DNA of 54,869 bases from Alphaproteobacteria bacterium (GTDB lineage: Bacteria > Pseudomonadota > Alphaproteobacteria > Elsterales > Elsteraceae). Positions 1 through 10,148 of this stretch are shown in pieces. Numbering within the stretch: position 1 is the first letter of the stretch; each line of letters opens with the position of its first letter. Made by a program: the position numbers and the translations under genes. The stretch is taken from contig RDXE01000044.1 of the NCBI GenBank assembly GCA_004292755.1, positions 1 to 54,869 on the forward strand. The letters run 5' to 3'. The notes beneath the pieces were generated by a model. The model worked only from the letters and a program-made list of their open reading frames with translations, ran no database searches and was not told the origin of the DNA.

Positions 1-874
1 TGCCAAGAGAGAACAGGGCCAGCGCCAGCCAGACCAAGCCGAAGGTTGCCATCTGGACGATGCCGAATGGCTCGCCCTGCACAACGGCAATCAGCAATTG
101 GATGCTGGGAGAGCTATACGCCAACAGCCCCAGCGTGCTGAGGGGGAGGCGCCGGGCGGCGATCGCGAACAGCATCAGGGGCACGGCTGTCACAGCGCCC
201 GCGCCGATCAGCAGCAGGGTCGGCAGGCTCAGCCCCACTGTCACACTCAGCGGCTGGGTGGCGAGGAACAAGAGTGCCACTGGCAGCACCAGCAGGGTCT
301 CCACCAGCAATCCGACCGCTGGGTCGATCACCAGGGCTTTGCGCACAACGGAGTAAACCGTGAAACTGGCCGCCAGCGCAAAGGCGATCCAGGGCGGGTC
401 GGTCGCGCCGACCAGGGGGATCAGGCAGGCAACACCCGCCAGCACCACGGCGATGGTCTGCGTGAGACCCAGGCGCTCGCCAAACAGCAGCACGCCTGCG
501 GCCAGCGTGGTCAACGGGTTGATGAAATAGCCCAGGCTTGCCTGCAACACCCGTCCGGTTTCAATGGCGTAGAGATAGACATACCAGTTGAATGAAATCA
601 GCACGGCCCCAAGGGCCAGCCGACCGACCACCCGCGGGTTGGTCAACGCCGCCGTGAGTGCAGATGTCTGACCGCGTACGGCCACCACCAGCCCCAACAG
701 CACGACCGACCAAACCACCCGATGGGCGAGAATTTCGGCGGCTGGAGTGGGCTTCAGAAGACTGAAATAGAGCGGCGATAAACCCCAGATGCCATAAGCA
801 GCAAGCGCCGCGGTGAGGCCGCGGCGCTGCTGTGGATCGGGCTGTTCGACGGAGTTACTGGACAGCGACGCCAA
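1..874 (-). CDS. rarD: RarD-type EamA-family permease (3' end cut off by window edge)
   Basis: Integral membrane permease of the drug/metabolite transporter superfamily, RarD subgroup; the substrate is not known. The translation contains [11 protein letters not shown] near residue 27, [17 protein letters not shown] and SLGYFINPL, all typical of RarD, with repeated hydrophobic helices through to the window edge, where the frame is still open. No ATG fits. A TTG at 874 gives a family-like N terminus ([13 protein letters not shown]) and overlaps the last 20 bases of the upstream grxD gene, suggesting translational coupling at the end of the purine/grxD transcript. The start codon is the least certain part; identity as a RarD-like permease is well supported, although function cannot be deduced beyond the family. 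Confidence 0.85.
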   Translation of the reverse strand, partial: MASLSSNSVEQPDPQQRRGLTAALAAYGIWGLSPLYFSLLKPTPAAEILAHRVVWSVVLLGLVVAVRGQTSALTAALTNPRVVGRLALGAVLISFNWYVYLYAIETGRVLQASLGYFINPLTTLAAGVLLFGERLGLTQTIAVVLAGVACLIPLVGATDPPWIAFALAASFTVYSVVRKALVIDPAVGLLVETLLVLPVALLFLATQPLSVTVGLSLPTLLLIGAGAVTAVPLMLFAIAARRLPLSTLGLLAYSSPSIQLLIAVVQGEPFGIVQMATFGLVWLALALFSLG

Positions 875-1193
875 CCCCGCGGGAGTTCAACAGTTCCAGC
901 AGTTCGCCAGACTGGAACATTTCCCGCACGATGTCGCAGCCACCAACAAACTCACCCTTCACATACAGCTGCGGGATGGTCGGCCAGTTGGTGAAGTCCT
1001 TAATGCCTTGGCGCAGCTCGCCATCTTCCAGAATGTTGATGCCCTTGAACTTCACGCCAAGCTGGCTCAACACCTGCACCACAGCGGCCGAGAAGCCGCA
1101 TTGCGGGAATACCGGTGTGCCCTTCATGTAGAGCACGACATCGTTGCTGGTGAGATCGGCGCGAATACGCTCGAACACTGGGGAGTCGGCCAT
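855..1193 (-). CDS. grxD: monothiol glutaredoxin, Grx4/Grx5 type
   Basis: Single-domain monothiol glutaredoxin of 112 residues. The CGFS active-site motif is at about residues 32-35 and the cis-proline motif WPTIPQLYV further on; GG(C)DI for glutathione binding follows. CGFS glutaredoxins bind a glutathione-ligated [2Fe-2S] cluster and pass it to target proteins, usually together with BolA. The gene sits 15 bases downstream of bolA, so the known Grx4-BolA partnership is encoded side by side. It is part of the leftward purC-purS-purQ-purL-bolA-grxD-rarD run, an arrangement I recall from other alphaproteobacteria. Length and motifs are normal. Confidence 0.95.
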   Translation of the reverse strand: MADSPVFERIRADLTSNDVVLYMKGTPVFPQCGFSAAVVQVLSQLGVKFKGINILEDGELRQGIKDFTNWPTIPQLYVKGEFVGGCDIVREMFQSGELLELLNSRGVGVAVQ

Positions 1194-1208
1194 CGGTCTA
1201 TCTCCTGA

Positions 1209-1448
1209 TCAGCTGTCTTGGGGGGCTGCTGTTTGCAGCGCCAGTGCGTGGAGTTCGTTGCCCATCTTACCGCGCAGCGCCGCATAGACCATCTGGTGCT
1301 GCTGCACCCGGCTGCGGCCCTTGAACGCGGCAGACACCACGTGGGCAGCGTAATGGTCGCCATCGCCGCGCAAATCTTCAATGGTTACAGTGGCGTCGGG
1401 GAAGGCGTCCCGGATCATCCGTTCAATCTCGCCAGCATCCATTGCCAT
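1209..1448 (-). CDS. bolA: BolA family protein
   Basis: Small BolA-fold protein of 79 residues that partners CGFS glutaredoxins in [2Fe-2S] cluster handling and iron signalling. The family signature is visible as FKGRSRVQQHQMVYAAL in the second half. The frame is open further upstream, into purL, but that extension is Cys/Arg-rich and unlike BolA. The ATG at 1448 has GGAGATC about 8 bases upstream and gives the usual MAMDAGEIERMIRDAFP beginning. It lies 47 bases after the purL stop and just before grxD, so co-expression with its partner is likely. Confidence 0.92.
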   Translation of the reverse strand: MAMDAGEIERMIRDAFPDATVTIEDLRGDGDHYAAHVVSAAFKGRSRVQQHQMVYAALRGKMGNELHALALQTAAPQDS

Positions 1449-1495
1449 GGGATCAGATCTCCGGGTTGGGCAGTGACAGTCACAATGCCGCTGGG

Positions 1496-3682
1496 TCAGC
1501 GGCGGTCCATATACGCTGGCAGCCAACCCTGGTGGAGGGCAGACAACTCCTCCACCAAGATGGCGCCGTGACCCGACAGTTTCAACACAGACCCGCCCGT
1601 GGTGCCAAGACGAACCATCGGGATGCCATTGCCACGGGCAATCACGGCATCGGGTGCGGCGGTGGCGATCAAGTACCGCGCCTGATCTTCGCCAAACGCC
1701 ATGGCATGCGCAGTGCCTTCAGGCAGGGCGACCTCGGCCCCAACTCCGCCCGCCATGCACATCTCTGCCAGCGCCACCAGCAGGCCACCATCGGACAGGT
1801 CGTGCACGGCGCTGACCAGCGCATCGCGCACCAGACCGCGGACGAAATCGCCGTGGCGCTTTTCCACGGCCGGGTCAACCGGCGGGGGTGCCCCATCCTC
1901 ACGCGCCAGGATTGTGCGGGCATAGGCGGAGGCACCCAGCCAGCCCGTCGTTCGTCCCACCAGCAGCAGGGTCAAGCCCGGTCGATCAATCGCCAGCGAG
2001 CCTGCCTTGCTGGCATCCGGCAGCAAGCCAACCGCGCCGACCACGGGGGTCGGAAGGATCGCCTGGCCATTGGTTTCGTTGTACAGCGACACATTGCCAG
2101 ACACGATTGGCGTGCCGAGGGTACGCGCTGCGTCGCCAATGCCGGTTAGGCAGCCGACGATCTGGCCCATGATCTCCGGGCGTTCGGGATTGCCGAAGTT
2201 CAGATTGTCCGTCAGCGCCAGGGGTTCAGCCCCAACAGCCGACAGGTTGCGGTAGCACTCCGCCACGGCCTGCCGACCGCCCATCTCCGGGTCGGCAAGG
2301 CAGTAATGGGGGTTACAGTCCGTCACCATGGCGAGGGCTTTGCGACCATCGGGCAGGCGTACGACGGCTGCGTCGCCACCTGGGCGGCGCACGGTGTTGC
2401 CGCCGATCAGATGGTCGTATTGCTCCCAGATCCAGCGCTTGGAGGCTTGGTCGGGGCTTGCGATCAGCCGTTTCAGGCTGTCCAGCAGCGGCTCGCCAGC
2501 GTCCGGTGTGATCACCTCGCGCGGCGGGGATGCCACCCAGGGGCGATCATACAGCGGCGCCTCATCAACCAGGGGGCCCAGCGGCAGGTCGCACACCACG
2601 TCGCCGCCATGTTTCAGCACAATGCGACCGCTGTCGGTGATCGTGCCGATGGCCACGCAGTCCAGTTCCCACTTGGCGAAGATCGCCTGGGCCTCTGGTT
2701 CCCGACCGGACTTCAGCACCACCAGCATGCGCTCCTGACTTTCGGAGAGCATGATCTCATAGGCATTCATGCCGACTTCGCGCGTCGGCACCCGGCTCAG
2801 GTCCAGATCGATGCCAAGCCCACCCTTGCCCGCCATCTCAACGGAGGAGGACGTAAGCCCCGCCGCCCCCATGTCCTGGATCGCGAGGATAGCGCCGGTC
2901 TGCATCAACTCCAGGCAGGCTTCCAGCAGCAGCTTTTCCGTGAACGGATCTCCCACCTGGACCGTGGGCCGCTTCTCCTCTGCATCCTCGGTGAACTCGG
3001 CCGAGGCCATCGTGGCGCCATGGATGCCGTCACGCCCGGTCTTGGCGCCGAGATACATGACAGTGGAGCCGATGCCGGAGGCGGCAGCGGTGAAGATTCG
3101 GTCGGTCCGCGCCAGACCAACACACATGGCATTGACCAGGATGTTGCCATTGTAGGCACGGTGGAACTGCGTCTCGCCGCCCACCGTCGGCACCCCGAAG
3201 GAATTGCCATAGCCGCCGATGCCCGCCACCACGCCCGCAACCAAGCTGCGGGTGCGCGGATGGTCAGGGTCGCCAAAACGCAGCGCGTTCAGATTGGCAA
3301 TTGGGCGGGCGCCCATGGTGAACACATCACGCATGATGCCGCCCACCCCCGTCGCCGCCCCCTGGTAGGGTTCGATGAAGGAGGGGTGATTGTGGCTTTC
3401 GATTTTGAACACCACGGCATCGCCATCGCCGATATCGACAACGCCTGCATTCTCGCCTGGGCCATGGATCACCCGCGGGCCGCTGGTCGGCAGACCCATC
3501 AGATGCTTCTTGGAAGACTTGTAGGAGCAATGCTCCGACCACATGACCGAGAAGATACCAAGCTCGGTCAGGTTCGGGGTGCGGCCCAGACGATCCAGGA
3601 TGCGCTGCCATTCATCAGGCTTCAGGCCAAATTCCTGGGCATCGCTGGCGGTGGCCGGGCGGGTTGCGAGGGAGGCGGACAT
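1496..3682 (-). CDS. purL: phosphoribosylformylglycinamidine synthase, large subunit
   Basis: Small-type PurL (728 residues) catalysing the ATP-dependent fourth step of purine synthesis, FGAR plus glutamine to FGAM, in a complex with PurS and PurQ, both encoded immediately upstream. The sequence has the [10 protein letters not shown] motif near the N terminus, [14 protein letters not shown], the [17 protein letters not shown] nucleotide-binding stretch, and a second half repeating the AIR-synthase fold ([20 protein letters not shown]). The ATG at 3682 shares one base with the purQ stop (TGATG) and has GGGAG upstream; a GTG one codon earlier is the alternative. No defects are visible. Confidence 0.97.
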   Translation of the reverse strand: MSASLATRPATASDAQEFGLKPDEWQRILDRLGRTPNLTELGIFSVMWSEHCSYKSSKKHLMGLPTSGPRVIHGPGENAGVVDIGDGDAVVFKIESHNHPSFIEPYQGAATGVGGIMRDVFTMGARPIANLNALRFGDPDHPRTRSLVAGVVAGIGGYGNSFGVPTVGGETQFHRAYNGNILVNAMCVGLARTDRIFTAAASGIGSTVMYLGAKTGRDGIHGATMASAEFTEDAEEKRPTVQVGDPFTEKLLLEACLELMQTGAILAIQDMGAAGLTSSSVEMAGKGGLGIDLDLSRVPTREVGMNAYEIMLSESQERMLVVLKSGREPEAQAIFAKWELDCVAIGTITDSGRIVLKHGGDVVCDLPLGPLVDEAPLYDRPWVASPPREVITPDAGEPLLDSLKRLIASPDQASKRWIWEQYDHLIGGNTVRRPGGDAAVVRLPDGRKALAMVTDCNPHYCLADPEMGGRQAVAECYRNLSAVGAEPLALTDNLNFGNPERPEIMGQIVGCLTGIGDAARTLGTPIVSGNVSLYNETNGQAILPTPVVGAVGLLPDASKAGSLAIDRPGLTLLLVGRTTGWLGASAYARTILAREDGAPPPVDPAVEKRHGDFVRGLVRDALVSAVHDLSDGGLLVALAEMCMAGGVGAEVALPEGTAHAMAFGEDQARYLIATAAPDAVIARGNGIPMVRLGTTGGSVLKLSGHGAILVEELSALHQGWLPAYMDRR

Positions 3683-4350
3683 CACTGCACCACTCCCGCG
3701 ACGACCGACTGGAACAGCGCCACGCCGTCGGTGGAGCCCAGCAGCGGGTCAATGGCATTCTCTGGATGGGGCATCAACCCGAGCACCCGGCGGTTGGCCG
3801 AGCAGATGCCGGCAATCTCGCCCAGACTGCCATTGACACCGCGGGCATCGGCGTAGCGGAACACCACGCGATCGGCATCCTCCAGTGCCTTCACCGTGTC
3901 GGGATCGGCCTGCCAGTTGCCCTCGCCATGGGCGACGGGAACAGTGATCACTTGACCCGCGGTGTAGCCACTGGTGAACAGCGTGTCGGAGGTTTCGACC
4001 CGCATCGCAATATCGCGACAGACAAACTTCAACGAAGTGTTGCGCAGCAACACCCCCGGCAGCAGCCCCGCTTCGCATAGAATCTGAAAGCCGTTGCACA
4101 TGCCAAGAACCGCCGCGCCGCGCTCTGCCGCGCGCTTGACCTCGGCCATAATCGGCGAGTGCGCGGCGATGGCGCCCGTGCGCAGATAATCGCCATAGGC
4201 AAAGCCGCCCGGCAGGACGATCAAATCCGCCGCGGGCAGATTGCTATCCCGGTGCCATACCAGTGTCGGCTCAGCACCCACCTGGGCCAGCGCCGCCGCG
4301 GCATCACGCTCGCGATTGGTGCCGGGAAACACGATCACAGCGGCTTTCAT
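3682..4350 (-). CDS. purQ: FGAM synthase, glutaminase subunit
   Basis: Class I glutamine amidotransferase subunit (222 residues) that delivers ammonia to PurL. The nucleophile Cys is in GMCNGFQIL and the His-Glu pair is in LMPHPEN near the C terminus; the N terminus [16 protein letters not shown] is typical. An in-frame GTG three codons upstream overlaps the purS stop, but the ATG at 4350 sits behind an AAGGCG ribosome-binding site and matches the family start. The purS, purQ and purL genes are packed with overlapping or nearly touching ends, consistent with stoichiometric synthesis of the three-subunit enzyme. Confidence 0.96.
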   Translation of the reverse strand: MKAAVIVFPGTNRERDAAAALAQVGAEPTLVWHRDSNLPAADLIVLPGGFAYGDYLRTGAIAAHSPIMAEVKRAAERGAAVLGMCNGFQILCEAGLLPGVLLRNTSLKFVCRDIAMRVETSDTLFTSGYTAGQVITVPVAHGEGNWQADPDTVKALEDADRVVFRYADARGVNGSLGEIAGICSANRRVLGLMPHPENAIDPLLGSTDGVALFQSVVAGVVQ

Positions 4351-4355
4351 CGCCT

Positions 4356-4598
4356 TCACCCGCGGATGTCGATCGACCAGGTTTCAACCACGGGATTGGC
4401 CAGTAGCGTGCGGGCCATCCGATCCACTTCAACCCGCGCTGCCTCCGGGTCACCGTCGGCAAGATCGATCTCAATCACCTTGCCTTGCCGCACTTCGCCC
4501 ACGCCCGTGAAGCCCAAGCCGCGCAAGGCATTGCCAGTGGCTTGGCCTTGAGGGTCTAGCACGCCCGCCTTCAGGCGCACGGTTACGATGGCTTTCAT
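4356..4598 (-). CDS. purS: FGAM synthase subunit PurS
   Basis: 80-residue PurS, the small subunit that bridges PurL and PurQ and helps channel ammonia. The sequence shows KAIVTVRLKAGVLDPQGQA, LRGLGFTGVGEVRQGK and EIDL, the standard order of PurS signature segments. It lies 74 bases downstream of purC and just upstream of purQ. Presence of a separate purS matches the small form of PurL found here. Confidence 0.95.
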   Translation of the reverse strand: MKAIVTVRLKAGVLDPQGQATGNALRGLGFTGVGEVRQGKVIEIDLADGDPEAARVEVDRMARTLLANPVVETWSIDIRG

Positions 4599-4672
4599 GC
4601 ACTCAGCTCCGATGATGACGCGAACGGGTGGACCGAACCACCGTGGGGTGGCGAGCGGGGTCGGGAAGTGCC

Positions 4673-5434
4673 CTAGTTCACAGGGCGCGAGGGATCACGC
4701 TCCAACTCACTTTCAGGCAGCACGCCCAAGCGGCGCGCCACTTCCTGATAGGCTTCCTTCACCTCGCCCAGATCCTGGCGGAACCGGTCCTTGTCCAGCT
4801 TGTTGTTGGTTTTGGCGTCCCACAGGCGGCAATTGTCTGGGCTGATTTCATCGGCCAGGACAATGCGCATCTCGTCATTCTCCCACAGGCGCCCGAACTC
4901 CAGCTTGAAGTCAACCAGCTTCAAGCCGACGCCAAGGAACAGGCCGGTCAAGAAATCGTTCACGCGCAACGACAACGCCATCATATCGTCGATGTCTTGC
5001 GGTGTTGCCCAGCCAAAGGCAGTGATGTGCTCCTCCGACACCATCGGGTCGCCCATCTCGTCGTTCTTATAGTAATATTCGACGATGGAGCGCGGCAGCA
5101 CTGTTCCTTCGTCAATCTTGAAGCGTTTGGTCAACGATCCAGCCGCGATGTTACGGATCACCACTTCAATCGGGATGATCTCCACCTCACGCACCAATTG
5201 CTCGCGCATGTTCAAGCGGCGCAGGAAATGGGTGGGGACACCGATTTCCGCCAACCGGGTCATCAGATACTCAGAGATGCGGTTGTTCAGCACCCCTTTG
5301 CCGTTGATGATGCCGTGCTTTTGGTTGTTGAAGGCAGTCGCATCGTCCTTGAAGTACTGGACAATGGTGCCGGGCTCAGGCCCTTCAAACAGGGTTTTCG
5401 CCTTGCCTTCGTAGATGCGTCTGCGGCGCGCCAT
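4673..5434 (-). CDS. purC: SAICAR synthetase (phosphoribosylaminoimidazole-succinocarboxamide synthase)
   Basis: PurC joins CAIR and aspartate with ATP to give SAICAR, step eight of purine synthesis. The protein is 253 residues with [20 protein letters not shown] at the start, [14 protein letters not shown], the active-site loop [15 protein letters not shown] and LVDFKLEFG. The frame remains open far upstream, but that extension is low-complexity and not PurC-like; ATG 5434 gives the normal alphaproteobacterial N terminus. First gene of the leftward purine cluster; its upstream gap of 191 bases presumably holds the promoter, although no clear boxes were recognised. Confidence 0.96.
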   Translation of the reverse strand: MARRRRIYEGKAKTLFEGPEPGTIVQYFKDDATAFNNQKHGIINGKGVLNNRISEYLMTRLAEIGVPTHFLRRLNMREQLVREVEIIPIEVVIRNIAAGSLTKRFKIDEGTVLPRSIVEYYYKNDEMGDPMVSEEHITAFGWATPQDIDDMMALSLRVNDFLTGLFLGVGLKLVDFKLEFGRLWENDEMRIVLADEISPDNCRLWDAKTNNKLDKDRFRQDLGEVKEAYQEVARRLGVLPESELERDPSRPVN

Positions 5435-5491
5435 GGCGTGTTGTATCCGGGGATGGAAGCCCGCCGAGGGCCGGGAGTTCGGCAAACAAGA

Positions 5492-5522
5492 GACGGGGCG
5501 TCTGCCGGTGGCAGCGCCCGTC
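5492..5522. terminator. imperfect hairpin upstream of purC
   Basis: GACGGGGCG and CGCCCGTC form an inverted repeat with one bulged G and a loop of about 14 bases, in the gap between the NRDE-family gene and purC. It could end the upstream transcript. There is no T-run, so the role is uncertain. Confidence 0.3.
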
Positions 5523-5625
5523 TGCGCCCCTATAGCAGCCAACCGGCCCTGGAACAATGCGGCAGGCATTGCCGGGCTCGCTGGGCTGCTGTGCAGGGTG
5601 CTGGCAAGCAGCAGGAGGAGCAGCG

Positions 5626-6360
5626 CTATTGCAGCCGTGCGAAGGCCGTGGTGTCGGGTGGCCCCTCGGCATGCCACAGGCCCACAGGCGTGGTGCGACC
5701 CGGCAGTTCCGGGATCGCAACCAAGCTGGCCGAGACGGTGCCGAACCCGCCCTCGATTGGCAGGCACAACGCATCCTCGCGGCTGAGCGCTGGACCAGCG
5801 CCCAGGGCCGCGATCCATGGCTGCCACGCCTCGGCAGCCGGATCGGGTACCGGCAACTCAAGAAACAGCGGGCGATGGCGTGCGATGCGGGGGTCGGCCG
5901 CGTCATTTAGATCGCGGGCGGTCAGCAGCGACAGGCCCGGCGGCACGGGATAGACCTCCACCCCCTGACCCGTGTGCCGCAGCCACAGGACATCGCGCGA
6001 ATCGGCAATCACCATGTTGAAGGGGCGATAGGCGGCGGGGTTCAGCGCCGTCAACGCCTCTGCGGCGTCAGCGGCGTCGGCATGGTCCAGCGCTTCCAGC
6101 ACCAGTTCGCCGCGGCTGCGCTTGCCCGGCGCGGGGCCAAGAGTGCCCGAGCGGTTGAGCATCGCCGCCACCACGCCGGCATCGTTCACGCCCAGCCAGG
6201 AACCATCGGCCAGACGATCGCGCCCGGCCAGCACATCGGCACGGTCCGGCCACCAGCGCCCCGGCGGGTCCGCTGGACGATCCACGCGTTCGTCACGATT
6301 GGCTGCAATCATCACAGGCCAGGATGTGCCGGGACGGTGTAGAATAACCACGGTACACAT
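5626..6360 (-). CDS. NRDE family protein (TANGO2-like, DUF833)
   Basis: 244-residue member of the NRDE/TANGO2 family, named after the Asn-Arg-Asp-Glu motif, here [12 protein letters not shown] at about residues 19-30. It starts [11 protein letters not shown], with the Cys directly after the start Met that most family members keep and that has been proposed as a nucleophile after Met removal. [18 protein letters not shown] is another family block. The biochemical role is not established; heme trafficking and lipid metabolism have been proposed for eukaryotic relatives. An in-frame ATG four codons upstream is possible, but MCT is the conserved beginning. Divergent from the ATPase zeta gene. Confidence 0.85.
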   Translation of the reverse strand: MCTVVILHRPGTSWPVMIAANRDERVDRPADPPGRWWPDRADVLAGRDRLADGSWLGVNDAGVVAAMLNRSGTLGPAPGKRSRGELVLEALDHADAADAAEALTALNPAAYRPFNMVIADSRDVLWLRHTGQGVEVYPVPPGLSLLTARDLNDAADPRIARHRPLFLELPVPDPAAEAWQPWIAALGAGPALSREDALCLPIEGGFGTVSASLVAIPELPGRTTPVGLWHAEGPPDTTAFARLQ

Positions 6361-6463
6361 AGGGCGGCTCACTCAACTGCCCGGCCGACAGCGCGATCTG
6401 TCGCCGGAGGTGGTGGGGTGCGACAGCTGATCCTAGTGAGAGCCATCCTCGGGAGGTACAGCC

Positions 6464-6778
6464 ATGCAATTCAGCGACAAAGAACGCGCCGAAGAAGCCA
6501 AATGGCAACTGGATCAGGAAACCATGTTCCGCATCCGCAGCCGACGCAATCGCCTGCTGGGTCTGTGGGCGGCGGAGCGGATGGGCCATCGCGGCGTAGA
6601 AGCGGAAAGCTATGCCCGCGCAGTCGTCGAATCCGACCTCGAGCAGCCGGGCGACGAGGACATCGTGACCAAAGTGGCAGCCGATCTGGCGGAGGTCGGG
6701 CAGGGCGACGCTGCGCTGGTGCGTGCCCAGCTTGCCCCGCTGGCGGAGCAAGCCCGCCGCGAGGTGCTGGAGCTTTAG
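6464..6778 (+). CDS. ATP synthase zeta subunit / DUF1476 protein
   Basis: 104-residue DUF1476 protein, the alphaproteobacterial zeta subunit known from Paracoccus as a natural inhibitor of F1-ATPase rotation in the hydrolytic direction. The helical N-terminal segment (FSDKERAEEAKWQLDQET) is the region that inserts into F1 in Paracoccus; RSRRNRLLGLWAAERMG is the family hallmark. A GGGAGG ribosome-binding site lies just upstream. Stand-alone gene with its own promoter region in the divergent gap shared with the NRDE gene. Restriction of this family to alphaproteobacteria supports the taxonomic placement. Confidence 0.9.
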   Translation: MQFSDKERAEEAKWQLDQETMFRIRSRRNRLLGLWAAERMGHRGVEAESYARAVVESDLEQPGDEDIVTKVAADLAEVGQGDAALVRAQLAPLAEQARREVLEL

Positions 6779-6790
6779 CGAGCCGGGCGC

Positions 6791-7657
6791 TTACGGCCAG
6801 TGCGCCTCCGGGGGCAGCGACATCAGGATCGCGTCGGTGTTGCCGCCGGTCATCAGGCCGAATTTGGTGCCGCGATCGTACAGAAGATTGAACTCGACAT
6901 AGCGACCACGGCGAACCAGTTGTTCCTGGCGCAGCGCGTCGGTCCAGGGGCGGTTCATGTGGCGGCGCACGATCGCGGGATAGACGGCCAGGAAGGCCTC
7001 CCCCACGGCTTGGGTGAATGTGAAGGCGCGGTCTAGATCGCCGCTCAGCTGGTCATAAAAAATGCCGCCGACACCGCGGTGCTCCTGACGGTGTGGCAGC
7101 CAGAAATACTCGTCGCACCAAGCGCTGTAGCGCTGGTAGGCGTCGGGGGCGAAGTCATCGCACGCGGCTTTTAGGGCCGCGTGAAACATCGCGCGGTCCT
7201 CGGGGTCCGGCGTGGTGGTGGGGTTGAGGTCTGCCCCGCCGCCGAACCAGGCTTGGGTGGTGCAGATGAACCGGGTGTTCATGTGCACGGCGGGCACCAG
7301 CGGCGACTGCATGTGCGCAACCAAGCTGATGCCTGTGGCGAAGAAGCGCGGGTCATCCTGGGCACCGGGCACCTGGCGGGCGAACTCCGGGCTGAATCGC
7401 CCATGAACCGTGGAGACGTTGACGCCCACCTTCTCAAACACCCGACCGCGCATCAGCCCCATCGCGCCGCCACCGCCCTCGCCACCATCCTGATCGGTCC
7501 GCTGCCAGGGCGTGCGTTGGAAGCGACCGGCAGAGCGGTCGGTCAGCAGGCTTGCCTCGTCCTCCAGCGTCTCGAAGGCCGCCATGATGCGGTCGCGCAG
7601 ACCCTCAAACCACTGGCGGGCGGCGGCTTGGCGGGCGGGGAGCGAGGGGTCGGTCAC
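6791..7657 (-). CDS. hemF: oxygen-dependent coproporphyrinogen III oxidase
   Basis: HemF (288 residues) oxidatively decarboxylates coproporphyrinogen III to protoporphyrinogen IX using O2. Diagnostic segments are [45 protein letters not shown] and [18 protein letters not shown]. The GTG start at 7657 overlaps the trmL stop by four bases (GTGA), so the two genes form a leftward pair. It implies aerobic heme synthesis, in keeping with the cytochrome bc1 genes next door. Confidence 0.96.
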   Translation of the reverse strand: MTDPSLPARQAAARQWFEGLRDRIMAAFETLEDEASLLTDRSAGRFQRTPWQRTDQDGGEGGGGAMGLMRGRVFEKVGVNVSTVHGRFSPEFARQVPGAQDDPRFFATGISLVAHMQSPLVPAVHMNTRFICTTQAWFGGGADLNPTTTPDPEDRAMFHAALKAACDDFAPDAYQRYSAWCDEYFWLPHRQEHRGVGGIFYDQLSGDLDRAFTFTQAVGEAFLAVYPAIVRRHMNRPWTDALRQEQLVRRGRYVEFNLLYDRGTKFGLMTGGNTDAILMSLPPEAHWP

Positions 7658-8130
7658 GGTACGGCGTCTCCAGAGAACGGGGCGGACAGTTGGTTGGTTT
7701 GGCGCAAGGCCTCGCCCAGCACCATCGCTGCAGCAATCGCGACGTTGAGCGAGCGCGCAGGCGGGTGCATCGGGATGGCGATGGCCGCATCTGCCGCCTC
7801 GCGCTGCGGGTCAGCAACGCCACCGGATTCGCGGCCCAGCAGCAGCCGGTCCTCGCGTGCGAAGGCAAAGCAGGGGTAGGCCAGAGTGGCAGAGGTGGTC
7901 AGTAACACCAACCGACCAGTGTGTGGCGCAACCTGATAGGCCTTCCAGCTCGACCAACGGCGAAGATCAACTTGGTCCAGATAATCCATGCCAGCGCGGC
8001 GCAGGTGGCGGTCGGACCACACAAAGCCACAGGGCTCAATCACATCAACACCAACGCCAAGTGCTGCGCCAAGTCGCAGCAGGGTGCCGGTGTTTTGCGG
8101 AATATCTGGCTGAAACAGCACCAAACGCAT
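7654..8130 (-). CDS. trmL: tRNA (cytidine/uridine-34 2'-O)-methyltransferase
   Basis: SPOUT-class RNA methyltransferase of 158 residues, orthologous to TrmL, which 2'-O-methylates the wobble base of certain leucine tRNAs with SAM. The start [19 protein letters not shown], the block [10 protein letters not shown] and the knot-forming C-terminal [20 protein letters not shown] are characteristic. The frame extends 17 codons upstream, but ATG 8130 matches the family. Divergent from petA across a 191-base gap. Confidence 0.93.
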   Translation of the reverse strand: MRLVLFQPDIPQNTGTLLRLGAALGVGVDVIEPCGFVWSDRHLRRAGMDYLDQVDLRRWSSWKAYQVAPHTGRLVLLTTSATLAYPCFAFAREDRLLLGRESGGVADPQREAADAAIAIPMHPPARSLNVAIAAAMVLGEALRQTNQLSAPFSGDAVP

Positions 8131-8321
8131 GGCGAAAGCGTGGCGATTCCAAGTGACTCTGGCAAGCATTCGCAGAGACACATCGGCGCGGGGCGGCGGT
8201 GTGCCTCACAGCAAAGCCCTAGGGTGCGGCGCCGTGTCGCGCTGACCCTGGCGCGGCGACAAGTAGGGTGCGCATCGAGATTGGCGCGCGTCTGCGCCCG
8301 GTGACGGAAGAGGATTGTCCT

Positions 8322-8885
8322 ATGGCTCACTCCGGCGATCATTCGGCCGGTCATGCTGTCGCGGAGGGTGAAACCCGCCGTGATTTTCTGTATCTCGCCA
8401 CCGGTGCCATGGGCGCCGTCGGCGTTGCTGCAGTGGCGTGGCCCTTCATTCGCACTTGGTCGCCCGCTGCTGATACGCTGGCGCTGGCCTCAACCGAAGT
8501 GGACATCAAGAATGTCCGCGAAGGTCAGGCGATCACGGTGACGTGGCGTGGCAAGCCGGTGTTTGTGCGGCATCGCACCGCCGACGAAATCAGCCAAGCG
8601 GCGGCAACGCCATTGACGGCGCTGCCTGATCCCGAGGCCGACGACAAGCGTGCCCAGGCGGGCAAGCCGCAATGGTTGATCGTGGTTGGCGTTTGCACCC
8701 ACCTTGGCTGCGTGCCGAACGGGCAAAAGCCGACGGAAACGCGCGGCGAGTTTGGTGGCTGGTTCTGCCCCTGCCACGGCTCCCACTATGACACTTCCGG
8801 CCGCATCCGGCGCGGCCCGGCGCCCAAGAACCTGGAGGTGCCGCCGGTCACCTTCCTGACTGATACCTCCATCCGGATTGGGTAA
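8322..8885 (+). CDS. petA: ubiquinol-cytochrome c reductase Rieske iron-sulfur subunit
   Basis: Rieske [2Fe-2S] protein of the bc1 complex, 187 residues. It has an N-terminal twin-arginine motif (TRRDFLYLATG) followed by a membrane anchor (GAMGAVGVAAVAWPF), and the cluster-binding boxes CTHLGC and CPCHGSHYD. The domain faces the periplasm and carries electrons from ubiquinol to cytochrome c1. ATG 8322 has GAAGAGGA upstream and gives the usual short pre-Tat segment; the frame is open 18 codons earlier. First gene of petABC, 12 bases before petB. Confidence 0.97.
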   Translation: MAHSGDHSAGHAVAEGETRRDFLYLATGAMGAVGVAAVAWPFIRTWSPAADTLALASTEVDIKNVREGQAITVTWRGKPVFVRHRTADEISQAAATPLTALPDPEADDKRAQAGKPQWLIVVGVCTHLGCVPNGQKPTETRGEFGGWFCPCHGSHYDTSGRIRRGPAPKNLEVPPVTFLTDTSIRIG

Positions 8886-8897
8886 CAGGAGCAGCTC

Positions 8898-10148
8898 ATG
8901 GCGAACACTCAGCCGAGCAATCCGGTCTTTCGTTGGATTGAGCACCGCATCCCGGTGTTCTCCTTCATGGACCATCATTTGAACCACTATCCGACGCCGA
9001 AGAACCTGAACTACTTCTGGAACTTCGGGTCGTTGGCCGGGATCGTGCTGGTGATCATGATCGTCACCGGGATATTCCTGGCGATGAACTACACCCCGCA
9101 CACTGCCTACGCCTTCAATTCCGTTGAGCGCATCATGCGCGACGTGAATTACGGCTGGCTGATTCGCTACATCCACATGAACGGCGCCTCGATGTTCTTC
9201 ATCGTGGTGTACATCCACATCTTCCGCGGTCTGTACTACGGGTCTTACAAGGCGCCGCGGGAACTGCTGTGGATTTTGGGTGTTGTGATCCTGCTGCTCA
9301 TGATGGCAACGGCATTCATGGGCTATGTGCTGCCCTGGGGTCAGATGTCCTTCTGGGGTGCCACTGTGATCACCAACCTGTTCTCTGCGATCCCGATCAT
9401 CGGGCCAGAGATCGTGGTGTGGATGTGGGGTGGCTTCTCGGTCGACAACCCGACCCTGAACCGCTTCTTCGCGCTGCACTTCCTGTTGCCGTTTGTGATC
9501 CTGGGTGTGGTGGTGCTGCACATCGTGGCGTTGCACCAGCATGGCTCCAACAATCCGCTCGGCATTGACCGCAAGGGTCCGCAGGATTCGATCCCGTTCC
9601 ATCCGTACTACACCGTGAAGGACATGTACGGGTTTGCGGTGTTCTTCATCTTCTTCGCTGCGTTCGTGTTCTTTGCACCGAACTATCTGGGTCACCCGGA
9701 CAACTATATTCCGGCCAACCCGTTGGTGACGCCTGCCCACATCGTGCCGGAATGGTACTTCCTGCCGTTCTACGCGATCCTGCGCGCGGTGCCGGACAAG
9801 CTGGGCGGCGTGCTGCTGATGTTCGGCTCGATCGCGGTGTTGGCTGCGCTGCCATGGCTTGACACCTCAAAGGTGCGCTCGGCCACCTTCCGGCCGATCT
9901 ACAAGCAGCTGTTCTGGGTGTTCGCGGCCTGCTGCGTCGTCCTTGGCTGGGTTGGTGCGATGCCAGCCGAAGGCATCTATCTGGTGATCGCCCGGATCGC
10001 CACCGCCTACTACTTCGCCCACTTCCTGATCATCCTGCCCTTGCTCGGCAAGTTCGAGCGGACCCGGCCGCTGCCGCACTCGATCAGCGAGCCTGTGTTG
10101 AAACAGGGCAGTGTTGCGGTGGCGGGCGCCACCATGGAGAAGCCGTGA
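8898..10148 (+). CDS. petB: cytochrome b of the bc1 complex
   Basis: Eight-helix cytochrome b subunit, 416 residues, with both hemes and the quinol-oxidising and quinone-reducing sites. It contains the GFxLAMxYxP-like block ([16 protein letters not shown]), [35 protein letters not shown] and the Qo-site PEW motif in [20 protein letters not shown] lies upstream of ATG 8898. Its stop shares a base with the petC start. Confidence 0.98.
   Translation: MANTQPSNPVFRWIEHRIPVFSFMDHHLNHYPTPKNLNYFWNFGSLAGIVLVIMIVTGIFLAMNYTPHTAYAFNSVERIMRDVNYGWLIRYIHMNGASMFFIVVYIHIFRGLYYGSYKAPRELLWILGVVILLLMMATAFMGYVLPWGQMSFWGATVITNLFSAIPIIGPEIVVWMWGGFSVDNPTLNRFFALHFLLPFVILGVVVLHIVALHQHGSNNPLGIDRKGPQDSIPFHPYYTVKDMYGFAVFFIFFAAFVFFAPNYLGHPDNYIPANPLVTPAHIVPEWYFLPFYAILRAVPDKLGGVLLMFGSIAVLAALPWLDTSKVRSATFRPIYKQLFWVFAACCVVLGWVGAMPAEGIYLVIARIATAYYFAHFLIILPLLGKFERTRPLPHSISEPVLKQGSVAVAGATMEKP

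Noticed and set aside
2306-3856. 516-codon open frame on the plus strand opposite purL
   Set aside because: Fully antisense to an unambiguous purL; the product is His/Arg/Gly/Gln-rich with no family features, as expected from GC-rich codon shadowing.
8490-9740. 416-codon minus-strand frame opposite petA/petB
   Set aside because: Antisense to well-supported bc1 genes; composition dominated by His, Val, Arg and Asp typical of shadows.
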